A DNA stretch of 64,000 nt from assembly GCF_025502585.1 (NCBI RefSeq), contig NZ_CP106679.1:2821501-2885500 (forward strand). The letters are read 5' to 3'. Below are positions 1 through 8,388 of this stretch, one piece after another. The notes under the pieces were generated by a model. It did no database searches, was not told the origin of the DNA, and saw only the letters and a program-made list of their open reading frames with translations. A program made the position numbers and the translations under genes. The stretch is from Reichenbachiella agarivorans. Its GTDB lineage: Bacteria > Bacteroidota > Bacteroidia > Cytophagales > Cyclobacteriaceae. Each line of letters starts with the position of its first letter. Within the stretch, counting starts at the first letter, position 1.

Positions 1-770
1 GCAGAGTTATTTGGAACTTCGGTTTTCAAGACATCTAGACTCTCGTTGATTGCAGATGCATCATCTGCAGAGATTCTTTTGATACCATAATCACCAGAGA
101 CAATGTCTTTTTGCCCTTTGACAGTTACTGTCAAGATGACCAATCTCTCATTAGATAGATTCTCATCATCAAAATTGATTGGCATGCTTGTTTTATCTGT
201 TTCACCTTTAAAAATTTCTTCGTCGAAGATGTTTTTGATGCTTACCACATATTTTGGGTTTTCTACCTCTGGTGCTGCAGACCATCTGATGATCGCATCT
301 GGGTTAAGAATATCCACAGAGCTTGGGAGCATTACTTTGAGAGCGTTGCTGCTGCTTGCTCTTGTTACCGCTCCAGTCGCCTTCATGTTTTGGCGATAGT
401 TGCTGTTGATGTCACCGTCTCCTTCGTTCATTTTGTTCATCACAAACTGAGCATACTTATTAGCCACGTCATTTTGCGTTTTTGCTAATTTTGATTCCAA
501 ATCTGTGATTTTGGTGATGCCAGAGTTTCTGACTTCAATCGTTCTCCCAGTTTTGTGCATTAATCCAATGTAGGCTCCGTTGGCGGCAATGAGTTCATCT
601 CCGCTCATTAGGGTAGCCCCTGTTTTTAGAGGAACTGTTTCCCCGTTTGCACCTTTTTTTACTTGATTGGCACCCTTACTCGCCAATACTCTAAACACAA
701 ATCCTTGTCCAAAGCTGGTATTGACTAGAAAGAATATCAAAAGAGTTGAAAATATTAGTTTAGTTCTCAT
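1..770 (-). CDS. FecR-like secreted protein (C-terminus outside window)
   Basis: The 5' part of a gene that continues past the left edge. The protein opens with a typical signal peptide of about 20 residues ending near SFG. Residues 25-85 have the look of a FecR/SH3-like fold: a run of short strands with LKTGATLMSGDELI and a closing GRTIEV. A longer region after residue 125 has beta-rich spacing like an Ig or fibronectin-type domain. It starts 27 bases after the stop of the CHASE2 gene on the same strand, so the two are probably co-transcribed. FecR-like and CHASE2 proteins are often neighbours in other bacteria (family knowledge); their joint role here is unknown. The FecR match is by pattern only. 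Confidence 0.6.
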   Translation of the reverse strand, partial: MRTKLIFSTLLIFFLVNTSFGQGFVFRVLASKGANQVKKGANGETVPLKTGATLMSGDELIAANGAYIGLMHKTGRTIEVRNSGITKITDLESKLAKTQNDVANKYAQFVMNKMNEGDGDINSNYRQNMKATGAVTRASSSNALKVMLPSSVDILNPDAIIRWSAAPEVENPKYVVSIKNIFDEEIFKGETDKTSMPINFDDENLSNERLVILTVTVKGQKDIVSGDYGIKRISADDASAINESLDVLKTEVPNNS

Positions 771-797
771 GATATAATTATTAATGAATTTACAAAA

Positions 798-2042
798 TTA
801 CAATTTATTTAATTCAGTTAGTTCTCTTCTTCCTTCTTTAGTAAAAAGATTCTTAACCACTCCAAAATACACCTCTAAGGCATCTCCTGCTATCAGAACC
901 CCCAAAATCATCCATGTCGTATCGATTTTATAATTATAGACATTGAATATGATGAGTCCTAAGCTAAATAACGAAAAAGCTTCTATTAATTGTATAAGTT
1001 TTGTCAAACCGTCATACCATTTTGGTAAGGAATGATAAATGAAGGCAAACAAAGCAACATTCAAGTAAAGTAGCACGATCGCAATGATGGTTTCAATATT
1101 GTCATTCATCTCATCAATGTAGTCTTCTGCTAAGATCATAGAGATGATGTTGGCATGTATCACACCCCCAAACATGTCCGCATGGCCTTTGCCAGCATAG
1201 TGTGTGTTGAGCGGAGTGAAATATTTATCCTCAAGTGCTTGTCTATCACCGAGTTCTTTTCCTAGGAAACAGAAAAGAACACATTTGTCTTTGATCAATT
1301 CAGGGTCAAATTGACCATCAAATACCTGGTACCAATCTAATGCAAAATAAGTTATGGGAGCCTGCGTGGCTCCATAATCGAAGATGTTGCCCCGGTAGTT
1401 GATGACCTCTACATCTTTGTTTCTATCTAGAAAGTTGAGGGTCTTTACAGAGTCCATGTAGTAGGCCAATTTGATCGATAATGAATATTCTAATTCACCT
1501 TTTGCATATTCTTTGGGAGCGAAAGTCCTACAAACTTTGATGTCATCCTGATCGGCGGCACCTGTGATAAAATTGGCATAGGCAGTTTCGGCATATTGAT
1601 TGAACAGTTCGTTGGAGACTGCCAGAGAGTCAAAGGATTCATTCTCATTAGGTAGTTCTAGTTTGCTCACCAATACCAAGTTCTCAACTTGTGAAAAAGC
1701 ATAAGCGAGTGCCAAATCTCCTAAAGTATCTGGTTTAAGGTCAGGAAAAAACATATCCATGCCGATTACTCTGGGCTCTGAAGCAGATATAATGTTGACC
1801 AAGTCAGCGATTCCTTGGCGGTTGAGGTTACCGACGTTGACAATGACGATTTCTTCTTCACCCAAGGGGTCTTCTCTCAATTGTGAGAACACAATGTCTG
1901 TACTCTCCATATCAGCAAATGCGTCACCAATAGGGTCAAAAACATCAAATATCTTGAAGGCAAAGGCTTGGGTTACAACAAATCCTAAGAGTAGGATGAA
2001 TACTAATGCGTAAATTGTGTCTAACCAGAATTTTTTAAACAT
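798..2042 (-). CDS. CHASE2-domain membrane protein without output domain
   Basis: A 414-residue membrane protein. One hydrophobic segment lies at residues 8-28, then a large extracytoplasmic region (about 35-300) with the CHASE2 pattern: EEEIVIVNVG near 62-71, a following helix, and GMDMFFPD near 94-101. Three more hydrophobic segments fill the C-terminus, about 315-400. CHASE2 is normally the sensor part of adenylate cyclases, histidine kinases or kinase-like receptors (family knowledge). Here nothing follows the last membrane segment except a tail of about 20 residues, so the protein must signal through a partner or act as a membrane sensor or scaffold. The downstream FecR-like gene is the obvious candidate partner. 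The ATG start sits directly before the first hydrophobic segment. Confidence 0.8.
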   Translation of the reverse strand: MFKKFWLDTIYALVFILLLGFVVTQAFAFKIFDVFDPIGDAFADMESTDIVFSQLREDPLGEEEIVIVNVGNLNRQGIADLVNIISASEPRVIGMDMFFPDLKPDTLGDLALAYAFSQVENLVLVSKLELPNENESFDSLAVSNELFNQYAETAYANFITGAADQDDIKVCRTFAPKEYAKGELEYSLSIKLAYYMDSVKTLNFLDRNKDVEVINYRGNIFDYGATQAPITYFALDWYQVFDGQFDPELIKDKCVLFCFLGKELGDRQALEDKYFTPLNTHYAGKGHADMFGGVIHANIISMILAEDYIDEMNDNIETIIAIVLLYLNVALFAFIYHSLPKWYDGLTKLIQLIEAFSLFSLGLIIFNVYNYKIDTTWMILGVLIAGDALEVYFGVVKNLFTKEGRRELTELNKL

Positions 2043-2260
2043 TCAGATTTTCTTTAAGGTCAAGTTCGATTATTTATCAGGCTAAGTGCTTAATTGTAAC
2101 CTATGATTGTAAAATTAGATGAAATAGAATTACTTGAACTAACATCCGTCTATTACTCGATGAATGCCCCGATACAAAGTATAAACATAAGCATTCTGTA
2201 GAGAAGATACCTAATTATTACCTAGGAAGACAGGTAGATTTATAGTAACAAGGATTGAAA

Positions 2261-3241
2261 ATGAATAGAAAAGACGCTACATATTATGTGGATGCAATTA
2301 GAAGTGGTGATAGAAAAGTCTTGTCTAGGGCGATTTCTATTGTAGAAAGTACTCGCAGTAGTGATATGGAACTGTCTCAGCGGATATTGACTCAGCTCGG
2401 ACACGTGGATTCTACATCCCTTAGGATTGGAATCACAGGTTCACCAGGGGTGGGGAAGAGTACTTTTATCGAGTCGATCGGTCAAATCATGACGAAAGAG
2501 CATCAATTGGCCATCTTGGCGATAGATCCTAGTAGTCCTGAGACTGGCGGGAGTATTCTGGGTGACAAGACCCGGATGAATGAATTGAGTAGGAATCCTA
2601 AAGTGTACATAAGACCCAGTGCCACCTACAATTACTATGGTGGTGTGAATCAAAGTACCTACAAAACAATCCTGTTGTGCGAGGCTGCGGGTTTTGATCG
2701 TGTCATCATCGAAACAGTGGGTGTTGGACAATCGGAATACATGGTCAGGGGAATGGTAGATTTTTTTCTGTTACTGGCTCAACCTGCAGCTGGTGATGAG
2801 TTGCAGGGAATCAAAAAGGGAGTGATGGAAATGGTGGATGGTATAGTAGTCAATAAATGTGACGGGGAGCTGGTGCAAAAGGCGATGACCACCCAATCAC
2901 AATTGAAAGAGGCGCTGCATTATTCTCAAGACAAAGGGAAACAAGCACCTGTACTATGCTGCTCGGCAGTGACGGGAGAGAAAATCCATGATGTGTACCA
3001 AATGATAGAAAAGGCTTGTGCAGCGCAAAAGTATTCAGGTTTGTTTGATCAAAATCGAACCAGTCAGCGCAGCAATTATTTTGTTAAATCAATAGAAGTA
3101 GTCATGCTGAAACGATTGCTCAATAATCCCGAAATCTCTGCTGAGCGAACTGAACTTTTAGAGAAGTTGGCTGAGGGAACTTTGGATACATTTACTGCTG
3201 TGGATGAATTTATGCGTTGGTTTGAGAACCGCTATTTGTAG
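2261..3241 (+). CDS. meaB: Methylmalonyl-CoA mutase-associated GTPase MeaB
   Basis: A G3E-family GTPase that protects and loads the B12-dependent methylmalonyl-CoA mutase. The P-loop GITGSPGVGKSTF lies near residues 57-69, the switch region ETVGVGQSE follows in the middle, and the base-recognition motif is NKCD. The length, about 326 residues, is normal for MeaB/ArgK. An ATG at 2261 is preferred; a TTG six bases upstream is also in frame. The gene converges on a cobalamin nucleotide-loop operon, which fits a B12 theme, although the mutase genes are not in this window. No strong terminator is visible in the 63-base gap to the convergent neighbour. Confidence 0.93.
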   Translation: MNRKDATYYVDAIRSGDRKVLSRAISIVESTRSSDMELSQRILTQLGHVDSTSLRIGITGSPGVGKSTFIESIGQIMTKEHQLAILAIDPSSPETGGSILGDKTRMNELSRNPKVYIRPSATYNYYGGVNQSTYKTILLCEAAGFDRVIIETVGVGQSEYMVRGMVDFFLLLAQPAAGDELQGIKKGVMEMVDGIVVNKCDGELVQKAMTTQSQLKEALHYSQDKGKQAPVLCCSAVTGEKIHDVYQMIEKACAAQKYSGLFDQNRTSQRSNYFVKSIEVVMLKRLLNNPEISAERTELLEKLAEGTLDTFTAVDEFMRWFENRYL

Positions 3242-3304
3242 TCTGGAGAAAAGTACGAAGTAGATAATACAAAGTATTGAGGTAGAGATAACGATCAATT
3301 ATCC

Positions 3305-4018
3305 TCATTTGACTTGTGCAAGCACTAAATCAGCAAATTCAAATACGACTTCTAGATTTTGGTTATCTACTTGGTATTGGTAGGACCTTTCGATTGTGGG
3401 GAGTTGATTGCATACGATGGCCTTTTTGAATATCGGACCATCGAACGCAAAGGTATGGAACTCACCATTTTCACCACAAGGATCGACTGTAGGAGGGAGA
3501 TTTAATACAAAGTCTCTGTTCATGACTTTGCCACATATCGATGACTCATACAATTCTTTCTTGGCGGCACAGATCATCGTTTGGAATCCCAAATCCAAAA
3601 ATTGATTGACCAACTCAGTCGTATCTTTCTGCCATAGGGGATAGATACCTGAGATTTCAGATTGTGTCAGCAATTTGTCTCTATAGATTTTTAAATCCTC
3701 CAAGAAGATATCTCCATAGGCTACATGGTAGATATTTCTGCTTCGTATGTCAGAGAAGTATGCTGTTAGCTTTGTCTCGTAGCTCAGGTTGGAACTGTCC
3801 GCTGGAATCTCAATAAACACCAGCGGAATACCGATAGATTGTGCCTGTGCTGCAATGAGTTCACGAGAGATGCCATGGAGTGAAACGCGACCTGTCTCTT
3901 CTGAGATACCCGTGTGCAGCTCTACTACTTCGTAGCGATTGTCTTGCAACAAGTGATAGAGCATGAGGGATGAGTCTTTGCCTCCACTCCAACTCACAGA
4001 TATGGGGATTTTGGTCAT
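3305..4018 (-). CDS. Dph6-like ATP pyrophosphatase-domain protein
   Basis: A 237-residue protein of the adenine-nucleotide alpha-hydrolase type. The PP-loop motif SWSGGKDSS is at residues 8-16, and the C-terminal half has the EFHTFAFDGPIF pattern typical of the COG2102/Dph6-like group, the archaeal and eukaryotic diphthine-ammonia ligases. Bacteria do not make diphthamide, so an ATP-dependent amide- or thio-forming reaction on another substrate is more likely (inference). Its start overlaps the end of cobC by four bases (ATGA), which makes it the last gene of the cobT-cobS-cobC operon and hints at a role in corrinoid metabolism, but the sequence alone does not prove it. Confidence 0.75.
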   Translation of the reverse strand: MTKIPISVSWSGGKDSSLMLYHLLQDNRYEVVELHTGISEETGRVSLHGISRELIAAQAQSIGIPLVFIEIPADSSNLSYETKLTAYFSDIRSRNIYHVAYGDIFLEDLKIYRDKLLTQSEISGIYPLWQKDTTELVNQFLDLGFQTMICAAKKELYESSICGKVMNRDFVLNLPPTVDPCGENGEFHTFAFDGPIFKKAIVCNQLPTIERSYQYQVDNQNLEVVFEFADLVLAQVK

Positions 4019-4575
4019 GTCTTGTTGATGTATTTTATGCTGAAATGCCCTTGATTAATATCGACTCGACTGACACTACCGTAGTCTAGTACGAGTTTGA
4101 AACTATCTTGTAAGTCCAAATTGAGCACATGGGCTAATAGAGCACGAATAGGACCAGCATGGCACACGATGGCTATTTGCTCGTGCTGCGTTTGGATGGT
4201 CTCATTCCAAAAACTCAGGACTCTCTCTGCGAGTGCCTTGTAGGACTCTCCTTTGGGGGGAGCTGAATCCACATAGTTTTCCATCCAGTGATCTAAGTCA
4301 TTTTGCGCGATGTTTTTCCACTCTATCAGTTCCCAATCACCAAAGTTTAGCTCCAATAATCGCTGATCTACGATGTTGTTTTCGGACAATTCGAAAGCGA
4401 AGGTACGGCACCTCACGAGCGGGCTGGTATATACAGCGTCCAGTTTTTGGGGAAGTAAATCCATGGTGACAGCCATTTCTTTTTGGTAGCCTTTGGCCAG
4501 AGGTAGATTGCTTTGTCCATAGCAAATTCCCTTGCCGATCGAGGGAGTAGTATGTCTGACTAGATATATTTCCAT
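4015..4575 (-). CDS. cobC: Alpha-ribazole phosphatase-like histidine phosphatase
   Basis: A histidine (phosphoglycerate mutase-type) phosphatase of 186 residues. It starts MEIYLVRHTTP, with the catalytic histidine in LVRH at residues 4-7; the second conserved histidine is in VCHAGPIRALLAH near residue 140. The GKGICYGQSNLPL stretch is typical of CobC, which removes the 5'-phosphate of alpha-ribazole phosphate or of adenosylcobalamin phosphate. A longer open frame upstream reads through cobS; I chose the ATG at 4575 because the fold begins there. The gene overlaps the end of cobS by 16 bases and the next gene by 4, so translation is likely coupled. Confidence 0.87.
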   Translation of the reverse strand: MEIYLVRHTTPSIGKGICYGQSNLPLAKGYQKEMAVTMDLLPQKLDAVYTSPLVRCRTFAFELSENNIVDQRLLELNFGDWELIEWKNIAQNDLDHWMENYVDSAPPKGESYKALAERVLSFWNETIQTQHEQIAIVCHAGPIRALLAHVLNLDLQDSFKLVLDYGSVSRVDINQGHFSIKYINKT

Positions 4576-5336
4576 ATCACGAATATGCTGAGGTAAATGC
4601 TCAATTCGGCGACTTGTTGTACTGCGCCGAGACAATCGCCCGTATAGCCACCGATCCATTTTTTGAAGTAGCGAGAAAAATAGATTTTGACTAAGAGCAA
4701 AACAGGTACAATAAGCATAATTTTGAAATCCCATAGAAATACCAGAGGTACAAAACCAAAAATATTGGCTGTGATGAAACTACCAAGTGTCATTTTTTTG
4801 GCAATGGGTTTGGCTTTGGCGTCCTCGTTTTCTCTCACATATTGATCGGTGAAAATCATCCAGACTGAAGTGGTTCTGCTCATTGCATGAGCGATCACGA
4901 GCATCATACACACCGTCAATAGATCAAATTGCTGTGTGAGTTGAGAAATACTGAGGTATTTGAGTAGGAGCAGAAGCATGATGCCAATCACACCATATGC
5001 GCCTAATACCGAATCTTTCATGATCGTTAGGATTTTCTCTTTGGTCCATCCCCCACCAAAACCATCACATACATCTGCAAATCCATCTTCATGAAAAGCT
5101 CCTGTCAGTAATATCCCCACTACCATGGAAAGGACTACTGAGATGCTGATGGGTAAAATCATGCTGAACCCATACAAAAAGGCAGCACTGACTCCACCTA
5201 CTATCCATCCAATAAATGGAAAGTAGCGTGTGGCCTTGTTGAGATTGTCTGCTGCGTGATCGATCCAAGATGGGCACGGGATGCGTGTGTAGAACATGAG
5301 TGCCGTGAAGAAAATCTGAAGTTCTTTTTTGATCAT
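4560..5336 (-). CDS. cobS: Adenosylcobinamide-GDP ribazoletransferase CobS
   Basis: A 258-residue integral membrane protein that joins adenosylcobinamide-GDP to alpha-ribazole in the last step of cobalamin assembly. The conserved motif EDGFADVCDGFGGGWTKE lies near residues 82-99, followed by the family helix with DSVLGAYG. Several hydrophobic segments (about 35-60, 60-80, 115-150, 185-235) match the family. Its start overlaps the end of cobT by four bases. No cobU (adenosylcobinamide kinase) is seen next to it, so that step must be encoded elsewhere. Confidence 0.93.
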   Translation of the reverse strand: MIKKELQIFFTALMFYTRIPCPSWIDHAADNLNKATRYFPFIGWIVGGVSAAFLYGFSMILPISISVVLSMVVGILLTGAFHEDGFADVCDGFGGGWTKEKILTIMKDSVLGAYGVIGIMLLLLLKYLSISQLTQQFDLLTVCMMLVIAHAMSRTTSVWMIFTDQYVRENEDAKAKPIAKKMTLGSFITANIFGFVPLVFLWDFKIMLIVPVLLLVKIYFSRYFKKWIGGYTGDCLGAVQQVAELSIYLSIFVIWKYI

Positions 5337-6373
5337 GATTTTTGAGATACTGCAGCACTTTCGAAGCTTGCCATGTCGTTGATGAAGGCCACACTAGACT
5401 GGATCAGGGGATAGGCTAGGGCACAGCCTGTGCCTTCACCCAACCTCAGGTCAAGATGTAAAATAGAGTTGGCAGAGACAGATTCCAGCATTTTGCTATG
5501 TCCTTGTTCGTTGGATTGGTGGCAGAATATCGCGTAAGCCTCTATGGCAGGATACAGTCGATGGGCCATCAGGTACACCGAACTGGCAATGAAACCATCC
5601 ACCAGCAGTATCATCTTGCTCTCGGCTGCCTGAAGCATTGCACCGAGCATCATCGCCATCTCGTATCCGGCCACACTTCTGAAAAATGCCATTGGGTCTG
5701 AGGTTTTGTCTTGGTGATGGTCATACACGGCTTGGAGTATTTTGACTTTGTGCGCGAGACCCTTTTCGTCTACGCCTGTTCCTCGACCGATGCAGTCGTT
5801 GATACTGATACCAGTGAGTGCCGCCATAAGTAGGCTGGCCGCCGAGGTGTTGCCGATACCCATTTCGCCAAAGCCAATGATGTTGCATCCTGATTCACGT
5901 TGTTGCAGGACTAGTTGAGTTCCAGCCTGGATTGCTTGTTCCAGTTCTTGGGGAGTCATGGCTTCTTCGGTCAAGGAATTTTTGGTGCCATATCCCACTT
6001 TTTTATTGATCAGGTTAGGGAGAGTCTCAAAAGTATAATTGACACCTGCGTCGATGATTTGCAAATTCAACTGATGGAGTTTGCAAAAAACGCTAATAGC
6101 AGCACCTCCTGCTAGGAAGTTCATGACCATTTGGTGAGTGACTTCTTGAGGAAAAGCACTGACACCTTCTCGTGCCAATCCATGATCACCTGCAAAAACC
6201 AAGATTGTAGGGTGAGTCAACTCAGGAGTGGTGGTCTGCTGAATGAGGCATATTTTTTTGGAGAGATCTTCCAGTCTGCCTAGGGCACCTAAAGGTTTGG
6301 TTTTGAAATCAATCTTGTGTTTGATGGCCTCCAAGAGGGAAGAGTCAGGTTGGTGGATATGGAAGTCTAGCAT
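5333..6373 (-). CDS. cobT: Nicotinate-nucleotide-dimethylbenzimidazole phosphoribosyltransferase CobT
   Basis: A 346-residue enzyme that makes alpha-ribazole phosphate from dimethylbenzimidazole (or another lower base) and nicotinate mononucleotide. Landmarks are FAGDHGLAREGVSAFP near residues 60-75, GFGEMGIGNTSAASLL near 168-183, GRGTGVDEKGLAHK near 195-210 and the catalytic-glutamate motif LRLGEGTGCAL near 313-323. The length is normal for the family. It is the first gene of the four-gene cob operon. The 79 bases between batA and cobT are too short for a complete cobalamin riboswitch, and I see none. Confidence 0.95.
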   Translation of the reverse strand: MLDFHIHQPDSSLLEAIKHKIDFKTKPLGALGRLEDLSKKICLIQQTTTPELTHPTILVFAGDHGLAREGVSAFPQEVTHQMVMNFLAGGAAISVFCKLHQLNLQIIDAGVNYTFETLPNLINKKVGYGTKNSLTEEAMTPQELEQAIQAGTQLVLQQRESGCNIIGFGEMGIGNTSAASLLMAALTGISINDCIGRGTGVDEKGLAHKVKILQAVYDHHQDKTSDPMAFFRSVAGYEMAMMLGAMLQAAESKMILLVDGFIASSVYLMAHRLYPAIEAYAIFCHQSNEQGHSKMLESVSANSILHLDLRLGEGTGCALAYPLIQSSVAFINDMASFESAAVSQKS

Positions 6374-6424
6374 TTTTTTGGTTTTGCTGGTTTCTTGTTG
6401 ACCAGTATTCTATTTTATCTTGGT

Positions 6425-6452
6425 TCTAAAAATCTAGAATCTAAAATCTAGA
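6425..6452. repeat. Short tandem intergenic repeat (TCTAAAAATCTAGA-like)
   Basis: Two nearly identical units, tctaaaaatctaga and tctaaaatctaga, lie head to tail in the gap between batA and cobT, directly after the batA stop. The core atctaga is nearly self-complementary. This could be a scattered intergenic micro-repeat; with one site in the window this cannot be confirmed. Confidence 0.4.
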
Positions 6453-7502
6453 TCAATCCTGTAGGATATTGCTGATGAAGGTCGACTTCAATAGCAACCA
6501 GAGCAGAAACAGTATCATTCCCCAGATGAGGTAGACGGTGTAAAAATCTGTGGTGTCTTTGAATCTGTTTTCTTTGATTTCGGCTTTTTCGTATTTGTCG
6601 ATTAGCTCAAATACTTGCTCCAAGGCTTGATTGTCTGATACTCTAAAGAATCGTCCATGGCCTATTTCTGCGATTTTGCGAAGCGTGGTTTCGTTGAGGG
6701 TGTTTTCTACATAGCGTGTGCGTCCGAAAAAATCCTGTCCGAATGGTACTTTCCCTTCCTTGCCGATGGCGATTGTGTAGATTTTGATATCGTAGGCATC
6801 AGCCAGTTCTGCGGCAATGATTGGGTCGATGTTTCCTGCAGTGTTGTCTCCATCACTAAGTAGGATCATGACTTTGGTCTTCGATTCTGATTCCCTCATG
6901 CGATTGGTCCCTACCGCAATGGCTGAGCCGATGGCAGTACCGCTCTTTTCGATCAAGTCGAAGTTGATGTCGTCAATGTAAGTATTGAGCAGCTCATAGT
7001 CTGAGGTGAGCGGTGAGCGAGAGTAGGCCTCACCTGAAAATACGACCAAACCGATTCTATCTTGGAATCGCCCCATGACGAAGTTGCGTGCTACGTCTTT
7101 GGCAGCCTCCAATCTGTTGGGTCTGAAATCTTCGATTTGCATGGACTCAGAGATGTCGATCAGCATCATGATATCGATCCCTTCTGTCCATTGTTCCACT
7201 TTTTCGTTGGTTTTTTGTGGTCTGGCTAGTGCCAAGAGCAACAATGTAAATGTTAACAACAAGATGATGTTGGGCACATGACGCAGGATACTAATTGGAC
7301 TCCATTTGATGTCTTTCTCCGTCAGTGCTATGGCGAGACTTTGTCTTTTCAATCGATCGATGAGTATCCATACCAAGAGGATCAAAGGAAAAGCATAGAA
7401 GGCATAAAAAACGATAGGAAACTCCCATTGGAAGCTTTGCAGCGTTTCCCATGTAAACCATTTTAGGGACAACCATTGCGTTTCTGCCATTTGTTTAAGC
7501 AT
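6453..7502 (-). CDS. batA: BatA-type VWA-domain membrane protein
   Basis: A 349-residue protein with two hydrophobic segments near residues 30-48 and 75-92, then a von Willebrand A domain with an intact MIDAS: DISES at about 116-120 and LLSDGDNTAG further on. A C-terminal membrane segment covers about 322-342. This is the BatA layout (aerotolerance-related Bat proteins of Bacteroidota), in which the VWA domain faces the periplasm. The start overlaps the upstream gene by eight bases; MAETQW four codons later is an alternative start. It is the last gene of a three-gene cluster with a BatD-like and a DUF58 protein. batB, batC and the MoxR ATPase are not adjacent. Confidence 0.85.
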   Translation of the reverse strand: MLKQMAETQWLSLKWFTWETLQSFQWEFPIVFYAFYAFPLILLVWILIDRLKRQSLAIALTEKDIKWSPISILRHVPNIILLLTFTLLLLALARPQKTNEKVEQWTEGIDIMMLIDISESMQIEDFRPNRLEAAKDVARNFVMGRFQDRIGLVVFSGEAYSRSPLTSDYELLNTYIDDINFDLIEKSGTAIGSAIAVGTNRMRESESKTKVMILLSDGDNTAGNIDPIIAAELADAYDIKIYTIAIGKEGKVPFGQDFFGRTRYVENTLNETTLRKIAEIGHGRFFRVSDNQALEQVFELIDKYEKAEIKENRFKDTTDFYTVYLIWGMILFLLWLLLKSTFISNILQD

Positions 7503-8388
7503 GCTTTACCTCCTCTCTTTTGAGTTCGTATCTTTCTGCCGTGTAGTGGTTCAATGCCTCTAGGTTGCTGTGTATGTCATCAATGGCTACTTTACCATAA
7601 ATGGACTGATCAATTTTCTTTAATACATCTTTAAGTCCATCGCCATATCCTGCCAATAGGATTTCTTTGGAAGTATATTTGGTGAAGGGACGATCCTCTA
7701 ATCTCTCCATAAATTTTTTCCACAAGAGAACTGCCGCTTCGATGGTGTGTGTGTTGTCATGATTGGCTTTGACCTGATTGACGGCATTTTCAAATTGTAG
7801 CACGAATCGCTCATAGTCCTTTTTGAGCAAGTACAGTCTGTATTTTGCACGTAGGTTTTTCCCGAATAGGAAATAACTGCCTACCAATAAAATCAACAAA
7901 ATGGCTGCACCAATACCTATATACAAGTAGTTCCAGTCATAATGCAGGGCTTGAAAATCAAGGTTGTTTCGGAGTATGATGCTATCTGGCAGTACCGCAA
8001 CCATCTCTTGCAAGTACACCGAATCAAAATTGGACAGGATTTCGATGCTGTCATTTTGTTGGATGATGTACATGGGCAATTGTAGTCGTTGAATCAGGTC
8101 GATTTCAAAACTACTGATGGTGTAGATAACACTGTCATAAGCCAAAGTACTGTCTGCGTGCGTGGGGCTGTATTTTTTCTTGCTGAACTCAAAAGGTGAG
8201 AAGTCGAAAGTAGAATCTGGGAAGATTACCTGCCAGTTTTTGGGGTATTGCACAGCCAGGCTGAATTGGATTTCTTCGCCAATTTTTAGACTGTCTTGCA
8301 GGAATTGTCCTCTTGGTTGGATGTCTTGACTATGTACAGCCTGTCCTAGCATCACTGCTGTCCACAATAAGATGATACGCTTACCCAC
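7495..8388 (-). CDS. Membrane-anchored BatD/DUF4381-like protein
   Basis: A 297-residue protein with an N-terminal signal peptide ending near VHSQD, an exported beta-rich part of about 130 residues, one membrane segment at about 155-172 and a cytoplasmic helical tail containing LLWKKFMERLEDRPFTKYTS. This tail resembles the DUF4381-type partner proteins found between DUF58 and VWA genes in Bat-type clusters. It overlaps both neighbours by eight bases, so it is part of one translation-coupled unit. Assignment to a named family is by context and pattern. Confidence 0.65.
   Translation of the reverse strand: MGKRIILLWTAVMLGQAVHSQDIQPRGQFLQDSLKIGEEIQFSLAVQYPKNWQVIFPDSTFDFSPFEFSKKKYSPTHADSTLAYDSVIYTISSFEIDLIQRLQLPMYIIQQNDSIEILSNFDSVYLQEMVAVLPDSIILRNNLDFQALHYDWNYLYIGIGAAILLILLVGSYFLFGKNLRAKYRLYLLKKDYERFVLQFENAVNQVKANHDNTHTIEAAVLLWKKFMERLEDRPFTKYTSKEILLAGYGDGLKDVLKKIDQSIYGKVAIDDIHSNLEALNHYTAERYELKREEVKHA

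Noticed and set aside
4576-4734. A longer N-terminus for cobC
   Set aside because: It would read in another frame through cobS and precede the conserved LVRH start with unrelated residues.
6374-6452. A cobalamin riboswitch before cobT
   Set aside because: Only 79 bases are available and no B12-box-like sequence is seen.
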